Origin: 67-14 sp035502775
Lineage (GTDB): Bacteria; Actinomycetota; Thermoleophilia; Solirubrobacterales; 70-9
Assembly (NCBI GenBank): GCA_035502775.1
Contig: DATJUB010000058.1
Coordinates: forward strand, 1 to 64,000
Direction of reading: 5' to 3'
Length of the DNA stretch: 64,000 nucleotides
This document shows positions 17,708 through 26,229 of this stretch, piece by piece. The position numbers and the translations under genes were made by a program. Under the pieces are notes generated by a model. The model made no database searches. It saw only the letters and a program-made list of their open reading frames with translations, and was not told the DNA's origin. The number at the start of each line of letters is the position of its first letter. The first letter of the stretch is position 1.

Positions 17708-18617
17708 TCCGCACCCCTCCGAGTGTCGACCCCTGTCCGTCCTCGATGGGGTCGTACCCGGCCGGCGAATCGTGAAACTCCTGCTCGGGCTTCCATCCGG
17801 GGCCGCGGAACGCGTAGTTCAACCGATCGCGCCAGCTTCCGGCGGCCTTCACGTCACGCCAGATGCTGGCGAACTCGCCGTAGGCGACCTTGACCGGATG
17901 GAAGGTCTCGATGTTCCTGGTGAGCCCGTAGCGGACCCGCTCCCCCTCCGGCTCGAAGCTGCCGAAGAGCCGGTCCCAGATGATCAGGATCCCGGCGTAG
18001 TTGCGATCCAGGTACTGCTCCTGGGAGCCGTGATGCACCCGGTGGTGGCTGGGCGTGTTGAAGACGAACTCGACCGGACGCGGCAGCCTGTCGATCGTCT
18101 CCGTGTGGAGCGTGAACTGGTAGAGCAGGTTCCAGGACATCGCGAGCACGATCATCCAGGGCTCGAAGAAGAGACCCAGCGGCATCCAGAACATCGAGCC
18201 GGTGAAGGGCGACCAGTCCTGCCGGAGCGCGGTCGAGAGGTTGTAGTGCTCGGATGAGTGGTGGACGACGTGGCTCGCCCAGAACAGGCGGATCCGGTGG
18301 TGGCTGCGGTGGTAGCAGTAGAAGGCGAGGTCGTCGGCGAAGAAGAGCAGGACCCAGACCCACCAATCGCCCGGTGAGAGCTGGAACGGGCTGATCGTGT
18401 AGATCCCGGCCAGGATCACCACCAGGATCAGCTTCCAGGCCCCGGCGATGAAGACGTGGCCGAGGCCCATGCTGAGGCTGGTTCCGGTGTCCTTCAGCTC
18501 ATACCCGATCGCCGCGGCCTCCTCGGCGTTCTCGTGGGCGGCATGGCGAAGGGCAAGGTATTCCAGCCCCATGAAGAGGAAGAAAAAGGGGATCGCATAG
18601 AGAATCAGCTCGCTCAA
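17586..18617 (-). CDS. sterol desaturase / fatty-acid hydroxylase family membrane protein
   Basis: A protein of about 343 residues with four or more membrane segments and the family's His clusters for a di-iron centre: FYCYHRSHHRIRLFW, HVVHHSSEHYNLS and FNTPSHHRVHHGSQEQYLD. It would hydroxylate or desaturate a lipid. The TTG at 18617 lies five bases after GGAGG; a TTG at 18629 is possible. The last 40 residues or so (after GYDPIEDGQGS) look unlike the family and run 122 bp into the following gene in another frame, so an ancestral stop codon was probably lost. Two FadR-type operators lie just upstream. Confidence 0.86.
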   Translation of the reverse strand: MSELILYAIPFFFLFMGLEYLALRHAAHENAEEAAAIGYELKDTGTSLSMGLGHVFIAGAWKLILVVILAGIYTISPFQLSPGDWWVWVLLFFADDLAFYCYHRSHHRIRLFWASHVVHHSSEHYNLSTALRQDWSPFTGSMFWMPLGLFFEPWMIVLAMSWNLLYQFTLHTETIDRLPRPVEFVFNTPSHHRVHHGSQEQYLDRNYAGILIIWDRLFGSFEPEGERVRYGLTRNIETFHPVKVAYGEFASIWRDVKAAGSWRDRLNYAFRGPGWKPEQEFHDSPAGYDPIEDGQGSTLGGVRNVENGFGKSVAIRSAGRRHVIHLAAPDGQRRGPEGGRASE

Positions 18618-18632
18618 GGGTGCCTCCAACAG

Positions 18633-18643
18633 TGGTACAACCA
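18633..18643. promoter_or_regulatory. FadR/GntR-type operator 1 (TGGTACAACCA)
   Basis: Matches the FadR-subfamily consensus TNGTNNNACNA. It lies 16 bases upstream of the chosen start of the hydroxylase gene and 23 bp centre to centre from operator 2. The GntR gene 18829-19515 is the obvious candidate ligand. Confidence 0.6.
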
Positions 18644-18648
18644 GTTAT

Positions 18649-18673
18649 CTGCAACTGGTTATACCAGTTGCAG
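18649..18673. promoter_or_regulatory. FadR/GntR-type operator 2 inside a 25-bp palindrome
   Basis: Arms CTGCAACTGGT and ACCAGTTGCAG flank TAT and are perfect. The core TGGTTATACCA (18656-18666) again matches TNGTNNNACNA. Confidence 0.7.
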
Positions 18674-18740
18674 GCCAACGCGTCAACCCACAACCCCACC
18701 CAACCACCGGCCCAACCCTCACCCCCACCAAAAAACCCGT

Positions 18741-18785
18741 TCTGGGTCGAATCCGACGGCTATTTCGTGTTCGATTCGACCCAGA
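18741..18785. repeat. 45-bp palindrome (CTATTT apex), copy 1
   Basis: Perfect 13-bp outer arms beginning TCTGGGTCGAATC; the apex reads GGCTATTTCGT. The centre base is the third base of CTATTT's TAT, the same register as the six other 45-bp copies. It lies downstream of the GntR gene and upstream of the hydroxylase operators. Confidence 0.8.
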
Positions 18786-18828
18786 AGCCGCTTTGGGTGG
18801 TTGCTAGGGCCTGGTCAGAAAGGCTGGG

Positions 18829-19515
18829 TCAGAAGGCCGAGATGTCCGGCTCGAGCAGGATGCGGGCCGCTTCGATCGATGCCGTTTCGTCGCCCCGCGC
18901 GATCGCCTCGCCGAGCGCTCGAATTCCGTCCGAATCCTCAGGACGGATCCGGTCGGCGAGATCGCCGTTGGCCGCCAGTGCCTGCATCAGCGAGTTCAGT
19001 GAGAGGCGATAGGCGATGTTGCCGGAACCGATCACGATCGCCTGCCAGAGCGTGGCGAACGCCAGATCGAGCGCTTCGTCGTCCCCCGCCCCGACCAGAT
19101 CGGCCGCCGCGAAGGCGAAATCCCTCACCGCGAGACGCTGCTCCTCGCTGGCGCGACCGACACAGTGCCGGGCCGCGTCGACCCCGATCGAGGCCCTCAT
19201 CTCGATCACCGAACGGGCGATCTCCGACGGCGGGTCGAAGGTGTCGTCGAGCAGATCGAGCAGGACCTGAAGGCCACCTGTATCCCGCCAGTCGAGCACA
19301 CGGGTCGCGCCGCCGTGGGTGATGCGGATCAGACCGGCCTGCTCGAGCCGCTTCAGGGCCTCACGGATGGCATGGCGGTTGACCCCGAACTGCTCGGCGA
19401 GCGAACGTTCAGAAGGCAGCGGCGCCCCGATCTCGAGCTTCCCGTCGAGGATGTCCCGGCGAAGCGTCTCATGTACTCGCCGCGATACGGGGCCCTGACG
19501 ATCCTCGTTCTTCAT
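18829..19515 (-). CDS. GntR/FadR-subfamily transcriptional regulator
   Basis: A 228-residue regulator. The winged helix-turn-helix (about 10-75) shows PVSRRVHETLRRDILDGKLE, GAPLPSERSLAEQFGVNRHA and IREALKRLEQAGLIRITHGG, the GntR signature. The helical FCD-like domain (about 85-225) would bind an effector, perhaps a fatty acid or acyl-CoA. The ATG at 19515 lies six bases after a TAGAAA hexamer; a GTG directly before it is the alternative. It sits upstream of the hydroxylase gene on the same strand, and the two FadR-type operators between them suggest that it controls that gene. Confidence 0.9.
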   Translation of the reverse strand: MKNEDRQGPVSRRVHETLRRDILDGKLEIGAPLPSERSLAEQFGVNRHAIREALKRLEQAGLIRITHGGATRVLDWRDTGGLQVLLDLLDDTFDPPSEIARSVIEMRASIGVDAARHCVGRASEEQRLAVRDFAFAAADLVGAGDDEALDLAFATLWQAIVIGSGNIAYRLSLNSLMQALAANGDLADRIRPEDSDGIRALGEAIARGDETASIEAARILLEPDISAF

Positions 19516-19521
19516 CACGCG

Positions 19522-19527
19522 TTTCTA
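19522..19527 (-). promoter_or_regulatory. leaderless -10 (TAGAAA) of the GntR gene
   Basis: The hexamer ends six bases before the ATG at 19515. The last base departs from TANNNT, so this is one of the weaker examples. Confidence 0.4.
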
Positions 19528-19558
19528 CCAGCTATGCCCCACCGAGGTCGGACCCGGA

Positions 19559-20236
19559 TCATTCCGCCCGGCGCCCGAACATGACCGCGAATCCGTACTG
19601 CTTGAAGAGACAGTCCACATCCTCGAATCCAGCTTCGCGCAGCCAGGCGAGCTGATCCTCCAGCGGACTCAGGTGGTCGTGACCCATCCGCTCCACCGCA
19701 CGGTTCCATTCGTCGTCATCCGTTCCGGCCTGCCTGGCGCTCATCTCGTGCCAGCGCCGGTACTCGGCATCCATCGTTTCGGTGGGACCGAAGATGTGTT
19801 CGGCGTTGATGAAAACCCCTCCCGGTCGCAGTGAATCATGGGCGGCCCCGAACACGAACCGCTTGCCTTCGTCGGTCATGTGATGGATCGCCAAGGCCGA
19901 TATCACCGCGTCCCAGGGTCCCTCGGGGATCTCGCGGTACATGTCGCCGACCACGATCTCGACCCGCTCGTCGTCGAGCGAGTCCTTCGCCCGCTCAAGC
20001 ATGAGCGGGGCCGCGTCGAACAGGGTGAGGTGCGCGGAGGGATAGGCGTCGAGCACGAAAGCCGAGAACATTCCGGTCCCAGCGCCCAGATCGAGGACCC
20101 GTCCGGGTTCCGGTCCGGCGAGCTCGATCGCCTCGATCGCGGTTCCGTAGAAGAGATCGAAGGGTGGGATCAGCCGTCGGCGGGCCTCGTCGTATCGGGC
20201 CGCGTGCGCGTTGAAGACGGAGGTTGCCTTGGCCAT
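19559..20236 (-). CDS. class I SAM-dependent methyltransferase
   Basis: A 225-residue methyltransferase. Motif I is RVLDLGAGTGMFSAFVLDAY near residue 45-64; the second-strand acidic residue is in LTLFDAAPLMLERA; motif II is DAVISALAIHHM and post-motif LRPGGVFINAEHIFGP follows. This resembles the Methyltransf_25/UbiE-like group acting on small molecules; substrate unknown. The N-terminus NAHAARYDEARRRLIPPFDL is typical. It is a single gene, divergent from the SnoaL-like gene. Confidence 0.88.
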   Translation of the reverse strand: MAKATSVFNAHAARYDEARRRLIPPFDLFYGTAIEAIELAGPEPGRVLDLGAGTGMFSAFVLDAYPSAHLTLFDAAPLMLERAKDSLDDERVEIVVGDMYREIPEGPWDAVISALAIHHMTDEGKRFVFGAAHDSLRPGGVFINAEHIFGPTETMDAEYRRWHEMSARQAGTDDDEWNRAVERMGHDHLSPLEDQLAWLREAGFEDVDCLFKQYGFAVMFGRRAE

Positions 20237-20242
20237 GAACTG

Positions 20243-20248
20243 ATCCTA
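20243..20248 (-). promoter_or_regulatory. leaderless -10 (TAGGAT) of the methyltransferase gene
   Basis: TAGGAT on the minus strand ends six bases before the ATG at 20236. Confidence 0.5.
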
Positions 20249-20313
20249 GATGTCGACGGCCGGCGGCAAAGGTTCTACGCTCTCCGAAGACCTCCCCCGA
20301 CCAAGGAGCGCAG

Positions 20314-20808
20314 ATGCCCCGTACCCGCACCCTGCTGGCCGGCGCCGCCCTCGCGATCGGCGCGCGATCCCTGATGAACACGCTGCTGCTGGAGAAATTC
20401 CGGGCCGACGTCCGCGCTCTGAACGGCGGCGACTACAGCGGACTGCTCGCCAGCTATGCCGACGACGCCGTGCTGGCCTTCAACGACGGGCCCCACCGCT
20501 GGGCCGGCGAGCACCGGGGCAAGGACGCGATCGAGGTGTTCCTGCGCGACTTCACCGGGGCCGGACTTCAGGGCGAGGTGCTCGAGGTCTGGACCAGCGG
20601 CCCGCCCTGGGCCCTCAGCATGGTCGCCCGCTTCGACGATCACGCCACCGGACCGGACGGCGAGCGGATCTATGAGAACGAGGTCGTCGTGATCGTCCGG
20701 ACCCGCATGGGCAAGATCGTCCGGCACGAGGACTACTACTCGGACACATCCCGGATAGCGGCCTTCGAAAAGAAGCTCACCGAGATGGGGATCAAGCCGG
20801 CCGGCTGA
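20314..20808 (+). CDS. SnoaL/NTF2-like domain protein
   Basis: A 164-residue protein. After a short hydrophobic N-terminus (LLAGAALAIGARSLMNTLLL), which may be a membrane anchor, one NTF2-like cone fold follows: RADVRALNGGDYSGLLASYA, DDAVLAFNDG, GKDAIEVFLRDF and VRHEDYYSDTSRIAAF. Such proteins are polyketide cyclases, isomerases or simple binding proteins; there is no clue to the ligand. AAGGAG eight bases before the ATG supports the start. The 3' end overlaps the convergent CYTH gene by 17 bp. Confidence 0.85.
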   Translation: MPRTRTLLAGAALAIGARSLMNTLLLEKFRADVRALNGGDYSGLLASYADDAVLAFNDGPHRWAGEHRGKDAIEVFLRDFTGAGLQGEVLEVWTSGPPWALSMVARFDDHATGPDGERIYENEVVVIVRTRMGKIVRHEDYYSDTSRIAAFEKKLTEMGIKPAG

Positions 20809-21265
20809 ACCCCTCCAGCGCGAGACGCTGATTCGAAAACTCACGCCGTCCGGTGACGTCCCGACCGAACCAATCGGGCGGTTCGAAGGCATGGCTCTGC
20901 GGCTCGGACCCGAACTCCACCTCGACCACCATCAGCCCGCCATGCTCCTCCCCGTAGAGGTCGACCTCCGCGGTGAGCCCATCATCCAGCGGCACCAGAT
21001 ACCGGGTCTTCGCGACCCGCCGGCCCTCCGTCAAGGGCCACAGCTCCGCGAACTGCCGGGGCTCCAGATCGATCTCGGTCTCGTCGCGCGACATGCCATG
21101 GCCGCGCTTCACGGTCATCCGCAGCGAGTCTCCGGCGCGGCGCAGGCGAACCTCGTCCCGCTCACCAACGACCAGGTAGCCCTGCTCCATCTCCTTCGAT
21201 TCGCAACCGGAAAGCCACTCCGGCTTTTCGTCCAGCAGGAACTTGCGCTCGATCTCGGCCGCCAT
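20792..21265 (-). CDS. CYTH-domain protein (triphosphate tunnel metalloenzyme)
   Basis: A 157-residue CYTH protein. The signature EIERKFLLDEKPEW (ExExK) is at the N-terminus; further charged strands such as DEVRLRRAGDSLRMTVKRG, KTRYLVPLDDGLTAEVDLY and LMVVEVEFGSE line the tunnel that binds triphosphates. Single-domain bacterial members are inorganic triphosphatases or of unknown function. A -10 hexamer directly upstream gives a leaderless start. It overlaps the SnoaL-like gene at its 3' end. Confidence 0.92.
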   Translation of the reverse strand: MAAEIERKFLLDEKPEWLSGCESKEMEQGYLVVGERDEVRLRRAGDSLRMTVKRGHGMSRDETEIDLEPRQFAELWPLTEGRRVAKTRYLVPLDDGLTAEVDLYGEEHGGLMVVEVEFGSEPQSHAFEPPDWFGRDVTGRREFSNQRLALEGFSRPA

Positions 21266-21271
21266 GACCTG

Positions 21272-21277
21272 ACCCTA
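21272..21277 (-). promoter_or_regulatory. leaderless -10 (TAGGGT) of the CYTH gene
   Basis: TAGGGT on the minus strand ends six bases before the ATG at 21265. Confidence 0.5.
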
Positions 21278-21287
21278 GTCGCAGTCT

Positions 21288-21342
21288 GCCGAAGTAAGCG
21301 GGAAACCCACGACTATTTCGTGAATATCCCGCTCACTTCGGC
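21288..21342. repeat. 55-bp intergenic palindrome with CTATTTCG apex
   Basis: Sixteen-bp arms (left arm GCCGAAGTAAGCGGGA) with one mismatch, and an inner CACGA/TCGTG stem around CTATT. It lies 11 bp beyond the stop of the first penicillin-acylase gene. The apex matches the 45-bp family, but it is longer and centred one base to the left. Confidence 0.75.
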
Positions 21343-21352
21343 CTGTCCGCCC

Positions 21353-23812
21353 TCAGAACCCGCGCTTCTCGGCTTTCGCCCCGCCGCTGAACTTCTCGAC
21401 CCGCAGGCCGGGCGACTTCATCTGCTGGCTCTTGCAGAACCGGTCGGTGACCCATTTCTTCTTCGAGAAGAGACGAGTCTGGTCTGCGTAATGCTTCGAC
21501 TTCGGGTTTTCCGACTGCGAGTAGGTCAGGATGGTGCTGACCTCGGGACATTTCGCGCCCCTCATGTCGGCCGCGATGATGAAGCTGGATCCATCGGTCA
21601 CCTCGGTGATGCCCTTGCCCGGCACCCAGGGTCCCCAGATCGCGTTGAACGAACCGACCGGCTCGTAGTCGCCGCCGTGGATCGGGATCTTCTTGCCGTT
21701 GCGGACCACGTACTGGTAGTCGCCGGTCTTCGCGTCGAGCGGGATGCCCTGTGAGGCGAAGAAGCCGACCGCGTCCGCGAAGGCCTTCGGCACGTCCGGG
21801 TTGTCCGTGTTCAGGCCGGACGGGGTTCCGATCGGATCGGTGAACACGAACTCGTTCTTGTAGACCGGCAGGCCGCTGCTCGGTCCGTCGCCACAGCCGT
21901 AGAAGGCACAGCCGATGAACTTGCTCCAGAGCAGGCCGCCCCTTGAATCGAGGTTGTTCCGCCGGTCCCAGTTCTCGATCACCGAGCAGCCGCCGGAAAC
22001 GTCGGTGGGCCCCGCGCTGCCGAGCATGCTCGGGTTCGCCTTGCAGTAGGCGATGAGATCATCGGCGAGAATCTCGGCGCTGCCGACCCGGTCGTTGTAC
22101 TCCATCGCTTTCAGCTTGGCGAGCGTGAACTTGCCCTCGGCGAGCACCTCGTTGACCATCTTGTGGCCGAGCCGGGTGCGTTCGGTCTGCGCGATCCGCT
22201 CCTCACCGATGATCCGGTCGAATCCCTCCAGCGGCGCTTTCACGTTGGTGAACCAGTAGCTGTCGTTCGAGTTCTCAACATAGTCCTTGCGGAACTCGTA
22301 GGGCTGATCGTTCGCGGACATGATGCCCGGCGCCGCCGCCCCGGCTACCTTCTTGTCGAGGGCGCACTCGGAGCGCTGGCCGTCGAAGACCGCGAGGCGG
22401 TTGGTCGGCCAGGCGACCGCACCGAGGCCGGTGTTGCACTCGGCTACCCGCTCGTCGGTAGCGTTCGGAACCGAACCGATGTCGGCGTAGAGCGCGTTGC
22501 CCTTCGAATCCGAGGCGATCGTGTTGACCCACGGGATGCCCTGGTTCCGCTTCAGGATGTTGAGCAGCTGCTTCGTGCTCTGGGCCTGGTTGGTCTCGAA
22601 GAAATGGTTGGCGATTCGGAAGTTGCCGGCGTTGGCGTCACCGATCGAGTAGGCGATGGTGGGTGTCCAGCCGAAGAGCGGTGTGCGCTGAACCGAGTTC
22701 AGGATCGGACCGTGAATCGTCGAGTAGAGCGTGCGGGTCTGGGTTCCGCCACCCCTGGTCTTGACCTTGACCGTGGTCGCCTTCATCTTGCGGGGCTGGC
22801 CGTCGACCAGATAGCTGGTCGGATCCCCGGGCACGAGCGTCTCCTGGAAGACGATGAAACGCCGCGCCGTGGAGACGGTGTGGCTCCAGGCCAGGTTGCG
22901 GGTGTGCCCGATCAGGGCGATCGGAACGCCGAGCAGGCCCGCGCCGCTCACGTTGACCTTGCCGGGAATCGTCATCTGGGCCTGGAAGAAACGCTCCGAT
23001 CCCTGCCACGGGAAGTGCGGGTTGCCGAGCAGCAGGCCCTTGCCGCTCCGGGTGGCGTCGGAGCCCAGGCCGACCGCGTTCGAGCCGAGGCCGCCCACGA
23101 AATCATCCATCTCCCCGAAGTCCTCCGGGGTGACTCCCTCCGCCGGATCGGCCGCCTCGGGCGCATCCGCCGAGGCCTGCGTCGCCGGCGGCTGGGCCTG
23201 GGCGATGCCGTCCAGCGAAGCTCCCTGGCTCGCGATCAGGACCAGCTGGTACAAACGGTGCCACGCGTCGAGTTCGGTGATCGGCTTCACCCAGCTCTTT
23301 CCCCGGCACCGGGGATCGCTGATCCTCTTGACACCGGTCTTCTTCAGATAGGCGTTGTAGCCCGCCACATAGCCCTTCATCGCCTGCTTGATCTCGGGTT
23401 TCGGGCCCGTCGGGGCCTTCTTCTTCAGCAGCGAGGCGACGGTGCCCTCGGCCCGGATCCGCTTCCAGAAGAAGTCGGAATCGAGGTTGGTGTTGCCGTC
23501 CGGAGCTTCGGCGTCGGCGCCGAAATACAGCGATCGCTCGCCCCGCGACGTGATGTAGGTGTCGGCCAGCGTGCAGATCTGTTCGCGGGCGATCGCGTAT
23601 CCGTAGCCGTATCCCAGGCCGGTGAAGTTGTCGGCGAGGATCCGGGGAATGCCGTACTCGGTGGTCCGGACCGTGACCCGCGGCGCTTTCTTGCCCTTCG
23701 CCGAGGCGCCGGACACGGCCGTTCCGGCCAGGGCCGCGAACAGCACACCGATCATCGCGATCCCGAACAGGATCCTTGAACGCACGGACGAAACACCACT
23801 GCCAACGATCAC
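21353..23812 (-). CDS. secreted penicillin-acylase-family Ntn hydrolase (copy 1)
   Basis: An 819-residue exported N-terminal-nucleophile hydrolase. A signal peptide (SRILFGIAMIGVLFAALAGT) precedes the alpha-subunit region (VRTTEYGIPRILADN, YGYGYAIAREQICTLADTY). The self-cleavage site is at VGGLGSNAVGLGSDATR, where Ser after Gly becomes the nucleophile of the beta subunit; GNPHFPWQGSERFFQAQM and AWSHTVSTARRF follow. Relatives hydrolyse penicillins, acyl-homoserine lactones or lipopeptides; the substrate here is unknown. GGAGG seven bases before the GTG at 23812 fixes the start. A paralogue lies at 45520-48093. Confidence 0.9.
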   Translation of the reverse strand: MIVGSGVSSVRSRILFGIAMIGVLFAALAGTAVSGASAKGKKAPRVTVRTTEYGIPRILADNFTGLGYGYGYAIAREQICTLADTYITSRGERSLYFGADAEAPDGNTNLDSDFFWKRIRAEGTVASLLKKKAPTGPKPEIKQAMKGYVAGYNAYLKKTGVKRISDPRCRGKSWVKPITELDAWHRLYQLVLIASQGASLDGIAQAQPPATQASADAPEAADPAEGVTPEDFGEMDDFVGGLGSNAVGLGSDATRSGKGLLLGNPHFPWQGSERFFQAQMTIPGKVNVSGAGLLGVPIALIGHTRNLAWSHTVSTARRFIVFQETLVPGDPTSYLVDGQPRKMKATTVKVKTRGGGTQTRTLYSTIHGPILNSVQRTPLFGWTPTIAYSIGDANAGNFRIANHFFETNQAQSTKQLLNILKRNQGIPWVNTIASDSKGNALYADIGSVPNATDERVAECNTGLGAVAWPTNRLAVFDGQRSECALDKKVAGAAAPGIMSANDQPYEFRKDYVENSNDSYWFTNVKAPLEGFDRIIGEERIAQTERTRLGHKMVNEVLAEGKFTLAKLKAMEYNDRVGSAEILADDLIAYCKANPSMLGSAGPTDVSGGCSVIENWDRRNNLDSRGGLLWSKFIGCAFYGCGDGPSSGLPVYKNEFVFTDPIGTPSGLNTDNPDVPKAFADAVGFFASQGIPLDAKTGDYQYVVRNGKKIPIHGGDYEPVGSFNAIWGPWVPGKGITEVTDGSSFIIAADMRGAKCPEVSTILTYSQSENPKSKHYADQTRLFSKKKWVTDRFCKSQQMKSPGLRVEKFSGGAKAEKRGF

Positions 23813-23879
23813 GTCATCTCCTCCTACCTCGTTTCCCTGGGGAGATCCTACGCACAGAAGGCGAGGCTGTGGGATGGGC

Positions 23880-26213
23880 TCAGCTGATGAAGTCGCTGAG
23901 GCCGTCGCGCTCGTCACGGCGCGGCGGTCTCGAGGAGAGCTCGACCGGCGCGGTCGATATCGCCTGGGTCCTGAGGTCACCCCAGGTGAGTCCCTCACGG
24001 ACCAGGGCCGGCAGGCCGAGGCCGACCGCGGTCGCGATCTCGACCGCCTGCAGGATCACGCCGTACGCGAAAGCGTCGGTGTTCGACACATGCCAGCCGT
24101 TGACCAGCACGAACATGACGGCCAGCTGGAAGACACCGATGTTGGAGGGCGTCGCCGGGATCACAGCGGTCACGTTGACCGCGAACAGGACCGCGGCCGA
24201 GGCCGCGAGACCGGCCTTGTGGTCGAGTCCGAGCGCGAACATCAGGGCCCAGCAGGAAAGCAGCTGGATCACCCAGGCGAAGATCTGAAGAGCGGCGGCG
24301 GGCACGCCGACCCGCGGCCGGCGGAAGACCTCGAGTCCGGAACGGACTTTCACCAAGGCGGAATGGACCGCCGTCCCGATCTTGGCCAGGCGGCTGTTGC
24401 CCTGGTTGCGAAGGATCGAAGGCAGGATGATCACCACGAAGAGCAGCACCAGCGGCGCCAGGCTGATCGTGAAGAGAACCTTGGTGTTGTTGTGGAACTG
24501 GTCGGTGCTGGCGACCACGATCAGGCCGAGCATCAGCAGCGCCAGCAGGTTCAGCATGGTCTGGGAAACCAGTGTTCCCACCACTACGGGAAGGTTCTGT
24601 TTGGCTCTGCCAGTGTGTTTGGCTAATGCCAACGCCCTGGCCGGCTCGCCCAGACGGGCCGGCAGCGTGGCCGACATCAGGACCCCGATCATCGTCGCCG
24701 AAGCGAAGTCGCGGCGCCTCAGCTTCACCGCGGGCATGGCCGCCTTGGCGATGAAGAACCAGGCCCAGGCACGGAAGAACATCGAGGAGGCCATCAGGGC
24801 GAGAGCGATCAGCACCCAGGAGATGTCGGACCGGACGACCGCCTTGCCGACCCGGTCGACCCCGATCTTCTGGGCGGCCAGAACGGCCATACCGAGACCG
24901 AGGATCGCCGCGAGACCGAGGGCGCCCTTGCGGATCAGCCCCCTGTACCTGTGGCCCGCGGCGGCCGGCGCGATCGGCGGGTCGAGCGAGGGGATCTTCG
25001 CCGGGAAGGTCGGTGGCAGCCCGTCGCTGGGGATGATTCCCATGCGGCGCTTCAGCTTGCCCTCGGTGGTCTGGGGCTGTTCGACCTCGATCGCCCGCTC
25101 GTACACGTCGGTGACCTGATCGGCGACCGTGTCCCAGGCGTAGCGCTTCGAGCTCTCGCGCGCGTTGATTCCCATCCGCCTGTACTGCGCGGGTTCGAGG
25201 TGGGCGCGCTGCAGTTCCTCGGCGAGCCGCTGCGGATCCCCCGGGGGGACCAGAATTCCGTCGTGGCCGTTGGTGACGACGTCGCTGTAGCCGGCGATGC
25301 CGGACGCGATCACCGGAGTGCCGGCCGCGAACGCCTCGGTCAGCACCATGCCGAAGCTCTCACCGGAGAGCGACGGGGCGCAGAGCACGTCGGCCTCGTG
25401 AAGGTGGCGCCACAGCTCGGGTCCGCTGACCCGGCCGTGAAGATCGAGATGCTCGGCCAGCTCGGGATGCGCGAGGGTCCGGGTCACGTCCGACGGGTCG
25501 GCCCCGACGATCGCGAGCCTGGTCGGGATCTCATCCTTGAGCGCGTCGAAGGCCCGCAGCAGGACCGGCAGGCCCTTGCGTTCCTCGGGACGGCCGACGA
25601 AGAGGATCTTCAGGTGGTCGCTCTCGGGTTTCTCTCCCTCGGGCGCCAGCTCGATGTTCACCCCGTTGGGAATGATCGTGTAGTTGCCGCCGTACCAGCG
25701 GTGCCCGGTCCAGGCCGCGGCCTCCGAAACGGCGATCCGGGCCGAGAGCCGGTTCATCACGCGGCGGGCGCCGGCGAAGGTGCCGAGCTTGTGCGGCATC
25801 GGCCTGGTCGCGTAGGCATGGAAGGTTCCGACGACCGGAGTGTCGCTGTAGGTCGCGATGTCCCAGCCGTTCACGGGAGTGATCGGCTCGTGCAGGTGCA
25901 TGACATCGAAGTCGCCCTGCTCGATCGCCCGGCGGGTGGCACGGATCGCTTCGGGAAAGACCGGGATGTTGGAAACCGACCCGTTCGAGCCGATGCCCAT
26001 CGTGCGGCCGACCGGGATCAGGTAGTCGGGCGCTTCGATCCGGTCGGCGGGAGCGCGGTGCAGGACTTTGGAAAGGCGATCGGGTGGATCAAACGGCGCA
26101 ATGACACGGACGTAGTGACCTCTGGAGATGAACTCTTCGGCCAGCGACTGGATGTGCCTGTTGACGCCGCCCTGGTAAGTCCAAGAGTAGGGGGATACGA
26201 GGGCGATTCGCAC
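23880..26213 (-). CDS. PimA-like GT4 glycosyltransferase fused to a YbhN/LPG-synthase-type membrane domain
   Basis: A 777-residue fusion. Residues about 1-375 form a GT-B glycosyltransferase: SPYSWTYQGGVNRHIQSLAE, NGVNIELAPEGEK, ILFVGRPEERKGLPVLLRAF and LCAPSLSGESFGMVLTEAFA, where ESFGMVLTEA is the sugar-nucleotide site of family 4. After a linker, residues about 435-735 form a multi-span domain of the lysylphosphatidylglycerol-synthase membrane type (MIGVLMSATLPARLGEPARA, IPATPSNIGVFQLA). The GTG at 26213 matches the enzyme's first strand. It follows the membrane protein gene 26230-28146 by 16 nt. A lipid-linked sugar transfer plus flipping or anchoring is plausible. Confidence 0.88.
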   Translation of the reverse strand: MRIALVSPYSWTYQGGVNRHIQSLAEEFISRGHYVRVIAPFDPPDRLSKVLHRAPADRIEAPDYLIPVGRTMGIGSNGSVSNIPVFPEAIRATRRAIEQGDFDVMHLHEPITPVNGWDIATYSDTPVVGTFHAYATRPMPHKLGTFAGARRVMNRLSARIAVSEAAAWTGHRWYGGNYTIIPNGVNIELAPEGEKPESDHLKILFVGRPEERKGLPVLLRAFDALKDEIPTRLAIVGADPSDVTRTLAHPELAEHLDLHGRVSGPELWRHLHEADVLCAPSLSGESFGMVLTEAFAAGTPVIASGIAGYSDVVTNGHDGILVPPGDPQRLAEELQRAHLEPAQYRRMGINARESSKRYAWDTVADQVTDVYERAIEVEQPQTTEGKLKRRMGIIPSDGLPPTFPAKIPSLDPPIAPAAAGHRYRGLIRKGALGLAAILGLGMAVLAAQKIGVDRVGKAVVRSDISWVLIALALMASSMFFRAWAWFFIAKAAMPAVKLRRRDFASATMIGVLMSATLPARLGEPARALALAKHTGRAKQNLPVVVGTLVSQTMLNLLALLMLGLIVVASTDQFHNNTKVLFTISLAPLVLLFVVIILPSILRNQGNSRLAKIGTAVHSALVKVRSGLEVFRRPRVGVPAAALQIFAWVIQLLSCWALMFALGLDHKAGLAASAAVLFAVNVTAVIPATPSNIGVFQLAVMFVLVNGWHVSNTDAFAYGVILQAVEIATAVGLGLPALVREGLTWGDLRTQAISTAPVELSSRPPRRDERDGLSDFIS

Positions 26214-26229
26214 GAACCCACAGCATAGC

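Noticed and set aside
22163..23779. 538-codon antisense frame over penicillin acylase copy 1
   Set aside because: No start signal, signal peptide or motif; the sense gene contains the nucleophile site and normal order.
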